The notes: generated from the letters alone by a model not told the origin. DNA of 7,312 nt from an uncultured Bacteroidales bacterium (GCA_937906795.1 CALCUQ010000130.1:1-7312); one strand, 5' to 3'. Shown: positions 1 through 6,297, numbered from the stretch's first letter. Numbers and translations: made by a program.

Positions 1-66
1 AACGGATATACATTTGAGGTGCTTGATGAAAATTCACCTGCAATCCGTTTCAGTCCCGCAAACTGA
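1..66 (+). CDS. C-terminal end of an unidentified forward protein (partial)
   Basis: Reading frame 1 is open from the first base and ends at TGA (64-66), giving 21 residues that begin NGYTFEVLDE and end SPAIRFSPAN. A rho-independent terminator starts 6 bp after the stop, which supports a real gene end. The residues N-S-P-A-I preceded by a short beta-like stretch resemble the SPAI motif often seen near the C-terminus of secreted right-handed parallel beta-helix proteins and glycan-degrading enzymes of Bacteroidota. With only 21 residues this is a weak hint and no function can be assigned. The gene starts outside the window. Confidence 0.6.
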   Translation, partial: NGYTFEVLDENSPAIRFSPAN

Positions 67-72
67 AACAAT

Positions 73-111
73 ACGGACAGAAGACTTGAAAATCTTCTGT
101 CCGTTGTTTTT
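73..111 (+). terminator. Rho-independent terminator of the left-edge gene
   Basis: A perfect 12-bp stem (73-84, ACGGACAGAAGA, pairing with 93-104) encloses an 8-base loop (CTTGAAAA). It is followed by TGTTTTT ending at 111. It lies 6 bp after the stop codon of the partial forward gene and is oriented to end its transcript. Confidence 0.88.
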
Positions 112-120
112 ATGAATCAG

Positions 121-263
121 AATTTGTCGGGATGTTTAAATAAACCAATCGTAGGGACCGATGCCCACATCGGTCCGTTCAGCTTACATCAAATTCCGCG
201 GAGCGATGTGGGCATCGCTCCCTACACGCACCATTTTAATTTGTCAAAGCATCCCGACAAATT
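121..263. repeat. Nested inverted-repeat element with 14-bp terminal arms
   Basis: Outer arms 121-134 (AATTTGTCGGGATG) and 250-263 are perfect inverted copies and enclose the REP-like doublet at 151-225. The next ten bases inward match at about six positions. I found no target-site duplication outside the arms and no transposase gene. The size (143 bp) and architecture resemble a MITE or a REPIN with flanks. The right arm overlaps the coding sequence of the truncated C11-like peptidase, encoding its N-L-S-G residues, so the arm may derive from that gene instead of belonging to the element. The left edge is only 10 bp past the T-tract of the upstream terminator. Confidence 0.65.
151..225. repeat. 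REP-like doublet: two GTAG-headed hairpins in inverted orientation
   Basis: Unit 1 (151-176) is GTAG followed by a 9-bp stem, GGACCGATG (155-163) pairing with CATCGGTCC (168-176), around the loop CCCA. Unit 2 is the same on the minus strand: stem GGAGCGATG (200-208) pairing with CATCGCTCC (213-221), loop TGGG, and CTAC (222-225), so GTAG again heads the hairpin on its own strand. As inverted copies, 151-177 and 199-225 match at 25 of 27 positions. The two differences, at 158 and 173 in unit 1, form one base pair in each hairpin, so pairing is kept. A GTAG tetranucleotide 5' of a palindrome, in inverted pairs, is the known form of REP sequences mobilised by REP-associated tyrosine transposases (RAYTs). 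No RAYT gene is in the window. Confidence 0.72.
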
Positions 264-416
264 ATTGTTTGCTACAAAGTATAGCAATACAGTCTTGTCC
301 TTAATCTCAATTGTTGGAGGATTCTCTGTGACAGGGTCGCAAGATGTCAAGCTTAGTACAAGGCCCAATATGATTGTATATGCCAATATGCAGGCTTTGG
401 ATTGTGATATTTTCAT
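222..416 (-). pseudogene. Truncated clostripain-like (C11) cysteine peptidase lipoprotein, N-terminal remnant
   Basis: The minus-strand frame from ATG (414-416) encodes 64 residues. Residues 1-26 form a lipoprotein signal: Lys2, a hydrophobic stretch (about 9-24), and the lipobox L-T-S-C with Cys26. A short acidic and proline-containing linker follows, then KTVLLYFVANNNLSG (41-55). This resembles the first strand and following turn of clostripain-family C11 peptidases of Bacteroidota (typically TVLVYMAADNNLS). After that the frame enters the REP-like element and stops at the TAG formed by the CTAC of unit 2 (222-224). Intact members run to several hundred residues with a His/Cys catalytic pair, all missing here. 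No continuation is seen to the left, where another gene and its terminator lie, so the rest was apparently deleted. The start is 5 bp after the DUF486 stop, so the two genes may have been co-transcribed. The family call rests on about 15 residues. Confidence 0.55.
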
Positions 417-421
417 CTTTT

Positions 422-793
422 TTAATTTTTAAATACAAAATATACTGCAAGCACAAGAAAAATGAATGCAATAAGATGGTTCATTCTAAAACTCTCTGTC
501 TTAAAAAAGAGAGCAGAGAATCCAATAAATATAACAAGTGTTATAACTTCTTGTATTACTTTTAGTTGTACAAGGTTAAAAGGACCTCCAAATCTGTCTG
601 AACCAATTCTGTTGGCAGGAACCTGAAAACAGTACTCAAAAAGGGCAATCAGCCAACTTATAAGGATAAAAGCAACAAGTCCCCATTTTGGGAATAATTT
701 TTCTGTGTTGAACTTTAAGTGTCCATACCATGCCATTGTCATAAAGCAGTTGCTAATGATAAGCAAGATTATGGTAATTAAACCTCTCCCCAT
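422..793 (-). CDS. DUF486 family small membrane protein (DMT-like)
   Basis: This 123-residue protein matches the DUF486 family, often labelled DMT-family protein for its resemblance to drug/metabolite transporters. Four hydrophobic segments are visible at about 4-22, 36-56, 76-97 and 104-121. Family hallmarks are all present: F-M-T-x-A-W-Y-G-H-L-K-F near residues 17-28, F-E-Y-C-F-Q-V-P-A-N-R-I-G (52-64), Q-L-K-V-I-Q-E-V-I-T-L (76-86) and a C-terminal V-Y-F-V-F-K. Length is close to the family norm, so it looks complete and sits in the inner membrane. The substrate, if any, is unknown. The start ATG (791-793) gives the expected N-terminus. No Shine-Dalgarno is visible, as is common in Bacteroidota. 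It is followed after 5 bp by the truncated C11-like gene on the same strand. Confidence 0.88.
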   Translation of the reverse strand: MGRGLITIILLIISNCFMTMAWYGHLKFNTEKLFPKWGLVAFILISWLIALFEYCFQVPANRIGSDRFGGPFNLVQLKVIQEVITLVIFIGFSALFFKTESFRMNHLIAFIFLVLAVYFVFKN

Positions 794-832
794 TTTATAT
801 TATTTTTAATACAAATAAACCTATACAAACTG

Positions 833-840
833 CAAAAATA
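833..840 (-). promoter_or_regulatory. Possible -7 box for the DUF486 gene
   Basis: On the minus strand this reads TATTTTTG, matching the Bacteroidota -7 consensus TAnnTTTG. It is 39 bp upstream of the DUF486 start. I do not see a TTTG -33 element at the usual spacing, and the region is very AT-rich, so the match could be chance. Confidence 0.25.
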
Positions 841-853
841 TGAAAATTTAGTA

Positions 854-861
854 TATATTTG
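854..861 (+). promoter_or_regulatory. Possible -7 box for the M49 peptidase gene
   Basis: TATATTTG matches the Bacteroidota -7 consensus TAnnTTTG and ends 28 bp before the peptidase ATG, a reasonable leader length. No clear TTTG -33 element is seen about 19-21 bp upstream. Together with the minus-strand box at 833-840 it would make 794-889 a compact divergent promoter region. Confidence 0.38.
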
Positions 862-889
862 CCCTCGACCAATAGAAATTTATAATTAT

Positions 890-2935
890 ATGAAGTTTAT
901 TAAAATTATGTTATGTATTTGCGGGTTTGGTGCTTTTGCTGCATCCTGCACAAGCGAAAACCAGACTAAAGAGCCGTTTAAATATACGGTAGATGAATTT
1001 GCAGATTTGCAGATTTTAAGATATGAAATCCCTGGATGGGACTCATTGACTCTTAAACAGAAAGAGTATATCTATTTCTTGAGTGAAGCAGCCAAATGTG
1101 GTAGAGACATTATCTACGTGCAGAATTTCAAATACAATCTTAGAATCAGAAGAATTTTGGAGAAAGTGCTTACTGAATATACAGGAGATAAAGAGTGCCA
1201 GGAGTACAAGGACTTTGAGGTTTATGCAAAAAGAGTATTCTTCAGTAATGGTATCCACCATCACTATGCAGAGGATAAAATCCTTCCAGCTTGTACACAG
1301 GAGTATTTTAAATCTTTGATGCAATCTGTAGGAATTGAGGATAAGGAGTGTGAGTTTATTCTACCTGTAATTTTTGATCCAAACCTATATGCACAAAGAA
1401 AATATACCGGTAAAGATGAGGATATTATTGCTGCTTCTGCGGTGAATTTCTATGGAGAGGGAATTACAAAAGATGAGGTAAATGCATTCTATAAGAAAAT
1501 GCAGGATCCTAAAGATAATACCCCAATTTCCTATGGACTTAACAGCAAACTTGTAAAGGAGAACGGAAAGCTTGTTGAGCAGGTATATAAAGTTGGTGGC
1601 AGATTCTCCAATTCAATTTCTGCCATAATCATTTATTTGGAGAGAGCAATGCAAGCTGCTGAGAATGATGTTCAGAGAGATTATACTCAAAAACTTATAG
1701 ATTATTACAAATCTGGAGATTTGGAGAAATGGGATGAGTATAATGTAGCTTGGGTACAAGATACAGAGTCTCAAATTGATTATATAAATGGCTTTGTTGA
1801 GGACTATAATGACCCTCTTGGAAGAAAAGCTACTTGGGAGGCTGTAGTTAATTTCAAAGATATTGAGGCTTCGCACAGAACTCAAGTAATCAGTGATAAT
1901 GCGCAATGGTTTGAGGATAATTCACCTGTTGATCCAAGATTTAAAAAGAAAGAGGTTAAAGGTGTATCTGCCAAAGTTATTACAGTTGCTTGTCTTGCCG
2001 GTGATTGTTTCCCTGCAACAGCAATAGGTATCAATTTGCCTAATGCAGATTGGATCAGAAAAGATTATGGATCAAAATCTGTAACAATTGCAAATATTAC
2101 AGATGCATATAATAAAGCAGCAGAGGAGTCTCCAAAAAGTATTACAAATGAGTTCTCATATAGTGATGTTGAGAAGAATCTGATTAAGAAGTATGGAAAC
2201 CTTACAGGTAATTTGCATACAGACTTGCATGAGTGCCTGGGTCACGGTTCTGGTCAATTGCTTCCAGGTGTTGCTACAAGTGCTTTGGGTGAGTACAGCT
2301 CTACTTTGGAAGAGGCAAGAGCAGACTTGTATGGATTATATTATGTAGCAGATCCTAAACTTGTTGAGTTGGGTATTTTACCAGATGATCAGGCTTACAA
2401 AGCTGAGTATGTCAATTTTATAGTTAATGGCTTGTTCACTCAATTCAATAGAATTGAATTAGGTAAAACAAATACAGAGGCACATATGCAAGACAGAAAA
2501 CTTATTGCAGACTGGTGCTACGAGCAAGGTTTGAAAGCAAATAATCCGTTGGCAGAGAAAGATGTTATTGAGAAGGTTGTAAAAGAGGGTAAAACATATT
2601 TTGTAATTAATGATTACCAGGCTCTTAGAGGCTTGTTTGGAAAACTTCTTGCAGAAATCCAAAGAATAAAATCTGAGGGTGACTATAATGCCGGTAAAGA
2701 GTTGGTAGAAAAATATGCGGTTAATATTGACCCTGTTCTTCATAAAGAGGTAAAGGAAAGATTTGCTGCATTGGAGCTTAAATCTTACAAAGGTTTTGTA
2801 AATCCAACAATTGAGCCAGTGTATAACAGCAAAAAGGTTATAGTAGATTATAAAGTAGTTTATCACGACAACTTTATTGAGCAACACTTGGAGTATGGTA
2901 AAAAATACTCATACGAAAATGCAATGGCAGAGTAG
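890..2935 (+). CDS. Dipeptidyl peptidase III (M49 family zinc peptidase), lipoprotein
   Basis: The 681-residue product is a complete M49 metallopeptidase, a family that removes dipeptides from the N-terminus of short peptides. The zinc motif H-E-C-L-G-H is at 447-452, and the second motif E-E-A-R-A-D is at 474-479. By family precedent His447, His452 and Glu475 bind zinc and Glu448 is catalytic. The conserved E-I-Q-R-I-K-S-E-G-D segment starts at Glu589. Length matches the Bacteroides DPP III, about 675 residues. The N-terminus (MKFIKIMLCICG, then A-A-S-C with Cys20) is a signal peptide with a lipobox. The protein should therefore be exported and lipid-anchored, acting on peptides in the periplasm or at the cell surface. 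The residues after Cys20 (TSENQTKE) do not clearly settle which side it faces. The gene stands alone between a divergent gap and a strong terminator. Confidence 0.94.
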   Translation: MKFIKIMLCICGFGAFAASCTSENQTKEPFKYTVDEFADLQILRYEIPGWDSLTLKQKEYIYFLSEAAKCGRDIIYVQNFKYNLRIRRILEKVLTEYTGDKECQEYKDFEVYAKRVFFSNGIHHHYAEDKILPACTQEYFKSLMQSVGIEDKECEFILPVIFDPNLYAQRKYTGKDEDIIAASAVNFYGEGITKDEVNAFYKKMQDPKDNTPISYGLNSKLVKENGKLVEQVYKVGGRFSNSISAIIIYLERAMQAAENDVQRDYTQKLIDYYKSGDLEKWDEYNVAWVQDTESQIDYINGFVEDYNDPLGRKATWEAVVNFKDIEASHRTQVISDNAQWFEDNSPVDPRFKKKEVKGVSAKVITVACLAGDCFPATAIGINLPNADWIRKDYGSKSVTIANITDAYNKAAEESPKSITNEFSYSDVEKNLIKKYGNLTGNLHTDLHECLGHGSGQLLPGVATSALGEYSSTLEEARADLYGLYYVADPKLVELGILPDDQAYKAEYVNFIVNGLFTQFNRIELGKTNTEAHMQDRKLIADWCYEQGLKANNPLAEKDVIEKVVKEGKTYFVINDYQALRGLFGKLLAEIQRIKSEGDYNAGKELVEKYAVNIDPVLHKEVKERFAALELKSYKGFVNPTIEPVYNSKKVIVDYKVVYHDNFIEQHLEYGKKYSYENAMAE

Positions 2936-2951
2936 TTTGTGCAATAAAAAG

Positions 2952-2987
2952 AAACAAGCAATCCAATCCGGGTTGCTTGTTTTTTTT
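2952..2987. terminator. Bidirectional terminator between convergent transcription units
   Basis: The arms 2952-2964 and 2970-2982 form a 13-bp stem with one T-G wobble around the loop AATCC. On the plus strand a run of eight T (2980-2987) follows, ending the M49 peptidase transcript 17 bp after its stop. On the minus strand the A-rich sequence 2944-2954 becomes a T-rich tail, so the same hairpin can end the four-gene unit whose last stop codon is at 3001-3003. Confidence 0.9.
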
Positions 2988-3000
2988 ATGTAGCCATCTG

Positions 3001-3378
3001 CTAGAATCCTAAAAGTTTTTCTATATCCCTTCTCTCTTTTTTTGTAGGTCTTCCAGCTCCTCTGTCTCTTTTAAGGAATATTACCTCATTAGGAGCATTT
3101 AATTTATCCAACTCACTTTGAGGTGTTATGTTTGTTGCATACTCTGGAACCAGGGCAGCACCTTGTCTTTTTTCAAGAGGCTGCAATACAAGGTACTCAT
3201 ATCTTATTGGGCCTTTGCGAACCATAATTCTATCTCCGCTTTTTATTGTTTTAGAAGATTTGGCCTCGCAATCGTTTATAAAAACCTTTCCTGTTCTGCA
3301 AGCTTCCGCAGCATCGGATCTGGTTTTAAAAACCCTTATAGCCCATAAATATTTATCTATTCTAACGCCACTCTCCAT
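3001..3378 (-). CDS. S4-domain RNA-binding protein, Hsp15 (HslR)-like
   Basis: This 125-residue basic protein starts with an S4 RNA-binding domain (about residues 5-55: R-I-D-K-Y-L-W-A-I-R-V-F-K-T-R-S-D-A, then G-K-V-F-I-N). It ends with a Lys/Arg-rich helix (104-123, R-D-R-G-A-G-R-P-T-K-K-E-R-R-D). This is the layout of heat-shock protein 15. In E. coli that protein binds free 50S subunits carrying nascent chain-tRNA and helps recycle stalled ribosomes. Here a cytoplasmic ribosome- or RNA-binding role is inferred by family only. The start ATG (3376-3378) is 2 bp after the manA stop, which implies translational coupling. It is the last gene before the shared terminator. No part of the S4 fold appears missing. 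Confidence 0.88.
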   Translation of the reverse strand: MESGVRIDKYLWAIRVFKTRSDAAEACRTGKVFINDCEAKSSKTIKSGDRIMVRKGPIRYEYLVLQPLEKRQGAALVPEYATNITPQSELDKLNAPNEVIFLKRDRGAGRPTKKERRDIEKLLGF

Positions 3379-3380
3379 AA

Positions 3381-4505
3381 CTATTGTCTGAAAAATTGTT
3401 CACCATAGTGAGAACTATGTTCGTGGTCATGGCCATGGCCATGACAATCACACCCCTCGTGCTCAGACGGCTCACTCTCCTCTTTATAGTTAAGGTATGC
3501 ATCATCTTCTTCAATCATAGGCATAAAAACTTCCAGAAGATGAGGATTTCCTTTGATTGGCTCCAATAGAAAATCTTCCATAGATGCAGGGATTAGAATT
3601 GTTTCCCCCTCTTTAATGGAGTATGTCTCTTTGTTGTTTAGTTTTATTTGAGCTTCACCTCTTGTGCAGAAATATATTATAAAACTGCCAGTTAATGATG
3701 GTACAACTCTAATGGAGTCAGTTAAATCTATCCCTTTTATAATAAAGTGCGAACTGTTTATTATAGTTGTGCTCTTGTTTACCTGTTCAAAGTAATACTT
3801 CTCTTTGTCGTATTTTTTATAGTCTATGACATCAATTGCATCTTCAATATGCATTGTTCTTGCAGTAGCAGGGTTTTTCTCCCTTCCCCAGTCGTACAAA
3901 CGATACGTAATGTCTGCACTTTGCAAGATCTCTGCAACAACAATATTTGATGCAGAATGTATACATCCAGGCTCAATATATATGCAATCACCCTTTTTAG
4001 GGGTAAATACGTTAAGGACTTCTTCTAATGAACCCTCTTTGCATCTTTGATAAAATTCAGATGGAGTAATGTCTTTTTTGAAACCCATATATATTTTGGA
4101 TTCCGGGTTTGTTTCCATTACATACCAGAATTCGGCTTTTCCGTATGAATCTTCTCTCTCAAATGCTATCTGGTCATTTGGGTGCACCTGCACAGAGATT
4201 CTGTCTTTAATGTCAAGAATCTTTACCATTACAGGAAAATCACCCTTAAAGTAATTGAAGGTATTGTCTCCAAGTAAATCCTCAAGATAGATCTCAATAA
4301 CCTCATCCAAGGTATTTCCCTGCAAAAAGCCATTGGCTACAACAGAACTTTGTCCGTATAGGCTCCATATCTCCCAACTTTCTCCAATTTTCTGTTGAAC
4401 AAACTCCTGGTCAAACTCTTTGTTGAGTTTTTTATGTAAATAATCTCCCCCCCAGACTCTTAATCTTGGATCAGCAATAAATTTTATTGGATATAATTTA
4501 TTCAT
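3381..4505 (-). CDS. manA: Mannose-6-phosphate isomerase, class I, with His/Cys-rich C-terminal tail
   Basis: This 374-residue cupin-type enzyme interconverts mannose 6-phosphate and fructose 6-phosphate in the cytoplasm. It links glycolysis with mannose use and with GDP-mannose and GDP-fucose supply. The class I zinc-site pattern is present: Gln106 and His108 in V-Q-V-H-P-N-D, Glu125 in G-K-A-E-F-W-Y, and His183 in P-G-C-I-H-S. The conserved T-Y-R-L-Y-D-W-G-R lies at 200-208. The second cupin domain occupies about 250-330. Related bacterial enzymes such as B. subtilis ManA are about 315 residues. The extra length here is mostly a tail after about 332, ending in a His/Cys-rich stretch (349-366, seven His, two Cys). 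Such a tail could hold zinc or another metal. Its start overlaps the CPBP gene by 8 bp and its stop is 2 bp from the S4 gene, so it belongs to the four-gene unit. Confidence 0.93.
   Translation of the reverse strand: MNKLYPIKFIADPRLRVWGGDYLHKKLNKEFDQEFVQQKIGESWEIWSLYGQSSVVANGFLQGNTLDEVIEIYLEDLLGDNTFNYFKGDFPVMVKILDIKDRISVQVHPNDQIAFEREDSYGKAEFWYVMETNPESKIYMGFKKDITPSEFYQRCKEGSLEEVLNVFTPKKGDCIYIEPGCIHSASNIVVAEILQSADITYRLYDWGREKNPATARTMHIEDAIDVIDYKKYDKEKYYFEQVNKSTTIINSSHFIIKGIDLTDSIRVVPSLTGSFIIYFCTRGEAQIKLNNKETYSIKEGETILIPASMEDFLLEPIKGNPHLLEVFMPMIEEDDAYLNYKEESEPSEHEGCDCHGHGHDHEHSSHYGEQFFRQ
3426..3445. repeat. 20-bp perfect palindrome inside the manA His-rich tail
   Basis: The segment reads the same on both strands (GTCATGGCCATGGCCATGAC). 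It lies in the codons for the alternating His-Gly-His-Gly-His part of the ManA tail. Its GC content is higher than its surroundings. The simplest explanation is short tandem expansion of a GGCCAT unit encoding His-Gly/Ala steps, not a protein-binding site. Confidence 0.6.
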
Positions 4506-5340
4506 ATATCTCCTTGAAACCTCTTTTTGGTAAATACTTATTTAAATAGTATAAAATTACTATCAGTGCTACACTACATGCTATATACATAAATGGATAT
4601 GCATAACTGCCGTATGGAGCCAATATCTCTCTATATGTTGTGTCTACATCTAAATTAGGGTTTAGCAAGTATATAAAATATGATATCCCGTTGTTTACCA
4701 TATGTATATATATGCATGCCCAAAAACTGTGTGTCTTCCAATATATCCATCCAATAAAGCATCCTGCCAGGAATGCTCCAATGGCTTGCCATATATTAAA
4801 ATGGATTACAGCAAAAAGTGCTGCCGACCATATTATGGCTCTAAGAGGTGTGCTATGCTTTAGCAACCCTCTCATTATCACACCTCTTAAAAGATATTCT
4901 TCTAATATTGGTGCTGTTATTACTGTGGTTATAAATGCCCAACCGCTATTGTCTGTAATGGATTTTAATGTCCTCTTTAATACCTCAGGCATTTCAATCC
5001 AACTTGTAATGGGTTCTGCCAGAGCTGCAAAGCAAAAAATTGCAATGGCAATCAAGGCAAAAAACACAATCTGGTTTACCTTGCCGGTATTTGTCTTTTC
5101 AATAGGGTAATCTGCATCAGCTTCCTCTTTTCCCCCTTTTATGTAAATATATATGAAACATGGAAAAAGTGGCAATACATATTCTAAAAGTATATTTATG
5201 TCTCTTACTAATATAATGCCAGTTTGCTGCAATACAATAAGTAAGGAGGATATCAATATTCCACCAACCGCCAGAATCAGAATAATGATATTCCAGCTCT
5301 GTGCCAATGTTGGAAGAAAATTAAAGAAGCGCTTGAACAT
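4498..5340 (-). CDS. CPBP-family intramembrane metalloprotease (Abi/CAAX-like)
   Basis: The 280-residue protein is a polytopic membrane protein with about seven or eight hydrophobic segments (for example 17-38, 50-67, 89-108, 247-266). It has the three signature motifs of the CPBP/Abi family (PF02517): E-E-x-x-x-R at Glu147-Glu148-Arg152, F-x-x-x-H at Phe176-His180, and H-x-x-x-N at His213-Asn217. These lie in or next to membrane helices and are expected to form the metal and catalytic site. Members include CAAX prenyl endopeptidases and bacteriocin-immunity or maturation proteases, but most bacterial ones have no known substrate. The start (5338-5340) is 4 bp after the nucleotidyltransferase stop and the end overlaps manA by 8 bp, so it is co-transcribed with both. 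Nothing nearby looks like a bacteriocin or a prenylated substrate. Confidence 0.9.
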   Translation of the reverse strand: MFKRFFNFLPTLAQSWNIIILILAVGGILISSLLIVLQQTGIILVRDINILLEYVLPLFPCFIYIYIKGGKEEADADYPIEKTNTGKVNQIVFFALIAIAIFCFAALAEPITSWIEMPEVLKRTLKSITDNSGWAFITTVITAPILEEYLLRGVIMRGLLKHSTPLRAIIWSAALFAVIHFNIWQAIGAFLAGCFIGWIYWKTHSFWACIYIHMVNNGISYFIYLLNPNLDVDTTYREILAPYGSYAYPFMYIACSVALIVILYYLNKYLPKRGFKEIYE

Positions 5341-5344
5341 AACA

Positions 5345-6250
5345 CTATTTGAATAATGGAGAAGGATATACTCCAGCCTGGGTAAGTTCTTTAAGTTTGT
5401 TTACAACAATTGGTCTGTCTTCTTTATATGTAACACCAAACCATTTGTCGGGAGTAGAAAGAACTTTAACACTGGACTCTTTTTTCTCAATGCCGCTATT
5501 TACAATGTATGGAATGTAGAACTCTTTGGTAATGTTTTCTTTATTGTTGTTCAAGAACTCCACAAACAAATCTTTTGAAGATTTGAAAACATCTGGTGTA
5601 AAGCCCCACATGTTCATTGAAACATATGCGTTGCCATCCAAGTCTCTTGTTTGGCCATTCATTCCCTCTCCTGTAATCTTACCCTCTTTGTCTTCTATAT
5701 GATGGTGTTCCTCAACTGTTGTAAGATAATTCTCTGAATTAACAGTACATACACCTCTTGATACTCCACCACTTTCAGAAAGGGTCTTGTTAAGGTAAAA
5801 TCCCACCATGCAGTATTTGCCATTGAATTCATTTACCTGGCTAAGGTACTCACCCAACACTTTAAATGACTCCTGACCATAATAGTCATCTGCATTAATT
5901 ACTGCAAAAGGTGCATCAATAACATCTGCAGCCATAAGCATTGCATGACCTGTACCCCAAGGTTTTACTCTTTCTGAGTTAAGCTCAAATCCCTCTGGAA
6001 GTTTGTTCAATTCCTGCTCTACAAATTCAACTTTAATAATCTTACTATATTTAGAAGCAACTTTCTCTTTGAATTCTTCTTTAAAATGCTCTCTAATAAC
6101 AAATACAACTTTATCAAACCCAGCCTTTACCGCATCATATACAGAATAGTCCATAATGGTTTCGCCGTTAGGGCCAACTCCGTCAAGTTGTTTAAGGCCG
6201 CCATATCTGCTACCCATACCGGCAGCTAAAATTAGTAGTGTAGGTTTCAT
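5345..6250 (-). CDS. Sugar-phosphate nucleotidyltransferase (NTP_transferase family)
   Basis: The 301-residue protein has the Rossmann-like GT-A fold signature of sugar-1-phosphate nucleotidyltransferases. L-A-A-G-M-G-S-R-Y-G-G-L-K at 8-20 is the NTP-binding loop, with Lys20 as the likely catalytic lysine. P-W-G-T-G-H-A is at 97-103, and I-N-A-D-D-Y-Y-G at 118-125 carries the metal-binding acidic pair. It would join an NTP and a sugar 1-phosphate, or a similar phosphorylated group, to give an NDP-activated product for cell-envelope glycans. Base and sugar specificity cannot be read from the sequence. Related Bacteroidota proteins are usually annotated only as nucleotidyltransferase. It is the first gene of the four-gene minus-strand unit and starts 55 bp from the divergent FtsB/DivIC gene. 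Sharing an mRNA with manA fits, but does not prove, a role in mannose-derived or other hexose nucleotide supply. Confidence 0.88.
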   Translation of the reverse strand: MKPTLLILAAGMGSRYGGLKQLDGVGPNGETIMDYSVYDAVKAGFDKVVFVIREHFKEEFKEKVASKYSKIIKVEFVEQELNKLPEGFELNSERVKPWGTGHAMLMAADVIDAPFAVINADDYYGQESFKVLGEYLSQVNEFNGKYCMVGFYLNKTLSESGGVSRGVCTVNSENYLTTVEEHHHIEDKEGKITGEGMNGQTRDLDGNAYVSMNMWGFTPDVFKSSKDLFVEFLNNNKENITKEFYIPYIVNSGIEKKESSVKVLSTPDKWFGVTYKEDRPIVVNKLKELTQAGVYPSPLFK

Positions 6251-6269
6251 ATTTATGAATTTTAATTAT

Positions 6270-6289
6270 TAAATTTGCTTGTAAATTTG
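6270..6289 (+). promoter_or_regulatory. Tandem TAAATTTG boxes, possible -7 elements for the FtsB/DivIC gene
   Basis: TAAATTTG occurs at 6270-6277 and again at 6282-6289, each followed by C, with a 12-bp period. Both match the Bacteroidota -7 consensus TAnnTTTG and lie upstream of the ATG at 6306. The first would leave a leader of about 20 bases and the second only about 10. No convincing TTTG -33 element is present, so either box, both, or neither may be used. Confidence 0.35.
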
Positions 6290-6297
6290 CAAAGATA
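6290..6297 (-). promoter_or_regulatory. Possible -7 box for the four-gene minus-strand unit
   Basis: The minus strand reads TATCTTTG, a full match to TAnnTTTG, 39 bp upstream of the nucleotidyltransferase start. It directly adjoins the plus-strand box at 6282-6289, so divergent transcription may share this gap. The -33 element is not obvious and would fall inside the first codons of the divergent gene. Confidence 0.4.

Noticed and set aside
151..225. CRISPR array reading of the paired repeat
   Set aside because: There are only two copies, in opposite orientation, with an unrelated 23-bp spacer and no cas genes. The hairpin pair fits a REP doublet.
112..432. Forward ORF of 106 codons starting just after the first terminator
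   Set aside because: It is the read-through of the inverted-repeat element and then the antisense strand of the C11-like remnant. It begins in the terminator tail and has no domain.
2459..2887. Minus-strand ORF of 142 codons inside the M49 gene
   Set aside because: It is antisense to conserved M49 coding sequence and has no recognisable motif or own upstream signals.
890..2935. Dihydrofolate reductase label, which I recall being attached to some M49 homologues
   Set aside because: The H-E-C-L-G-H and E-E-A-R-A-D zinc motifs and the length are those of M49, and nothing resembles DHFR.
3404..3419. Small hairpin CATAGT-GAGA-ACTATG near the manA 3' end
   Set aside because: A 6-bp AT-rich stem inside coding sequence, with no T-tract, is likely chance.
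4640..5110. Plus-strand ORF of 156 codons
   Set aside because: It is antisense to the CPBP gene, whose three family motifs make the minus strand the real coding strand.
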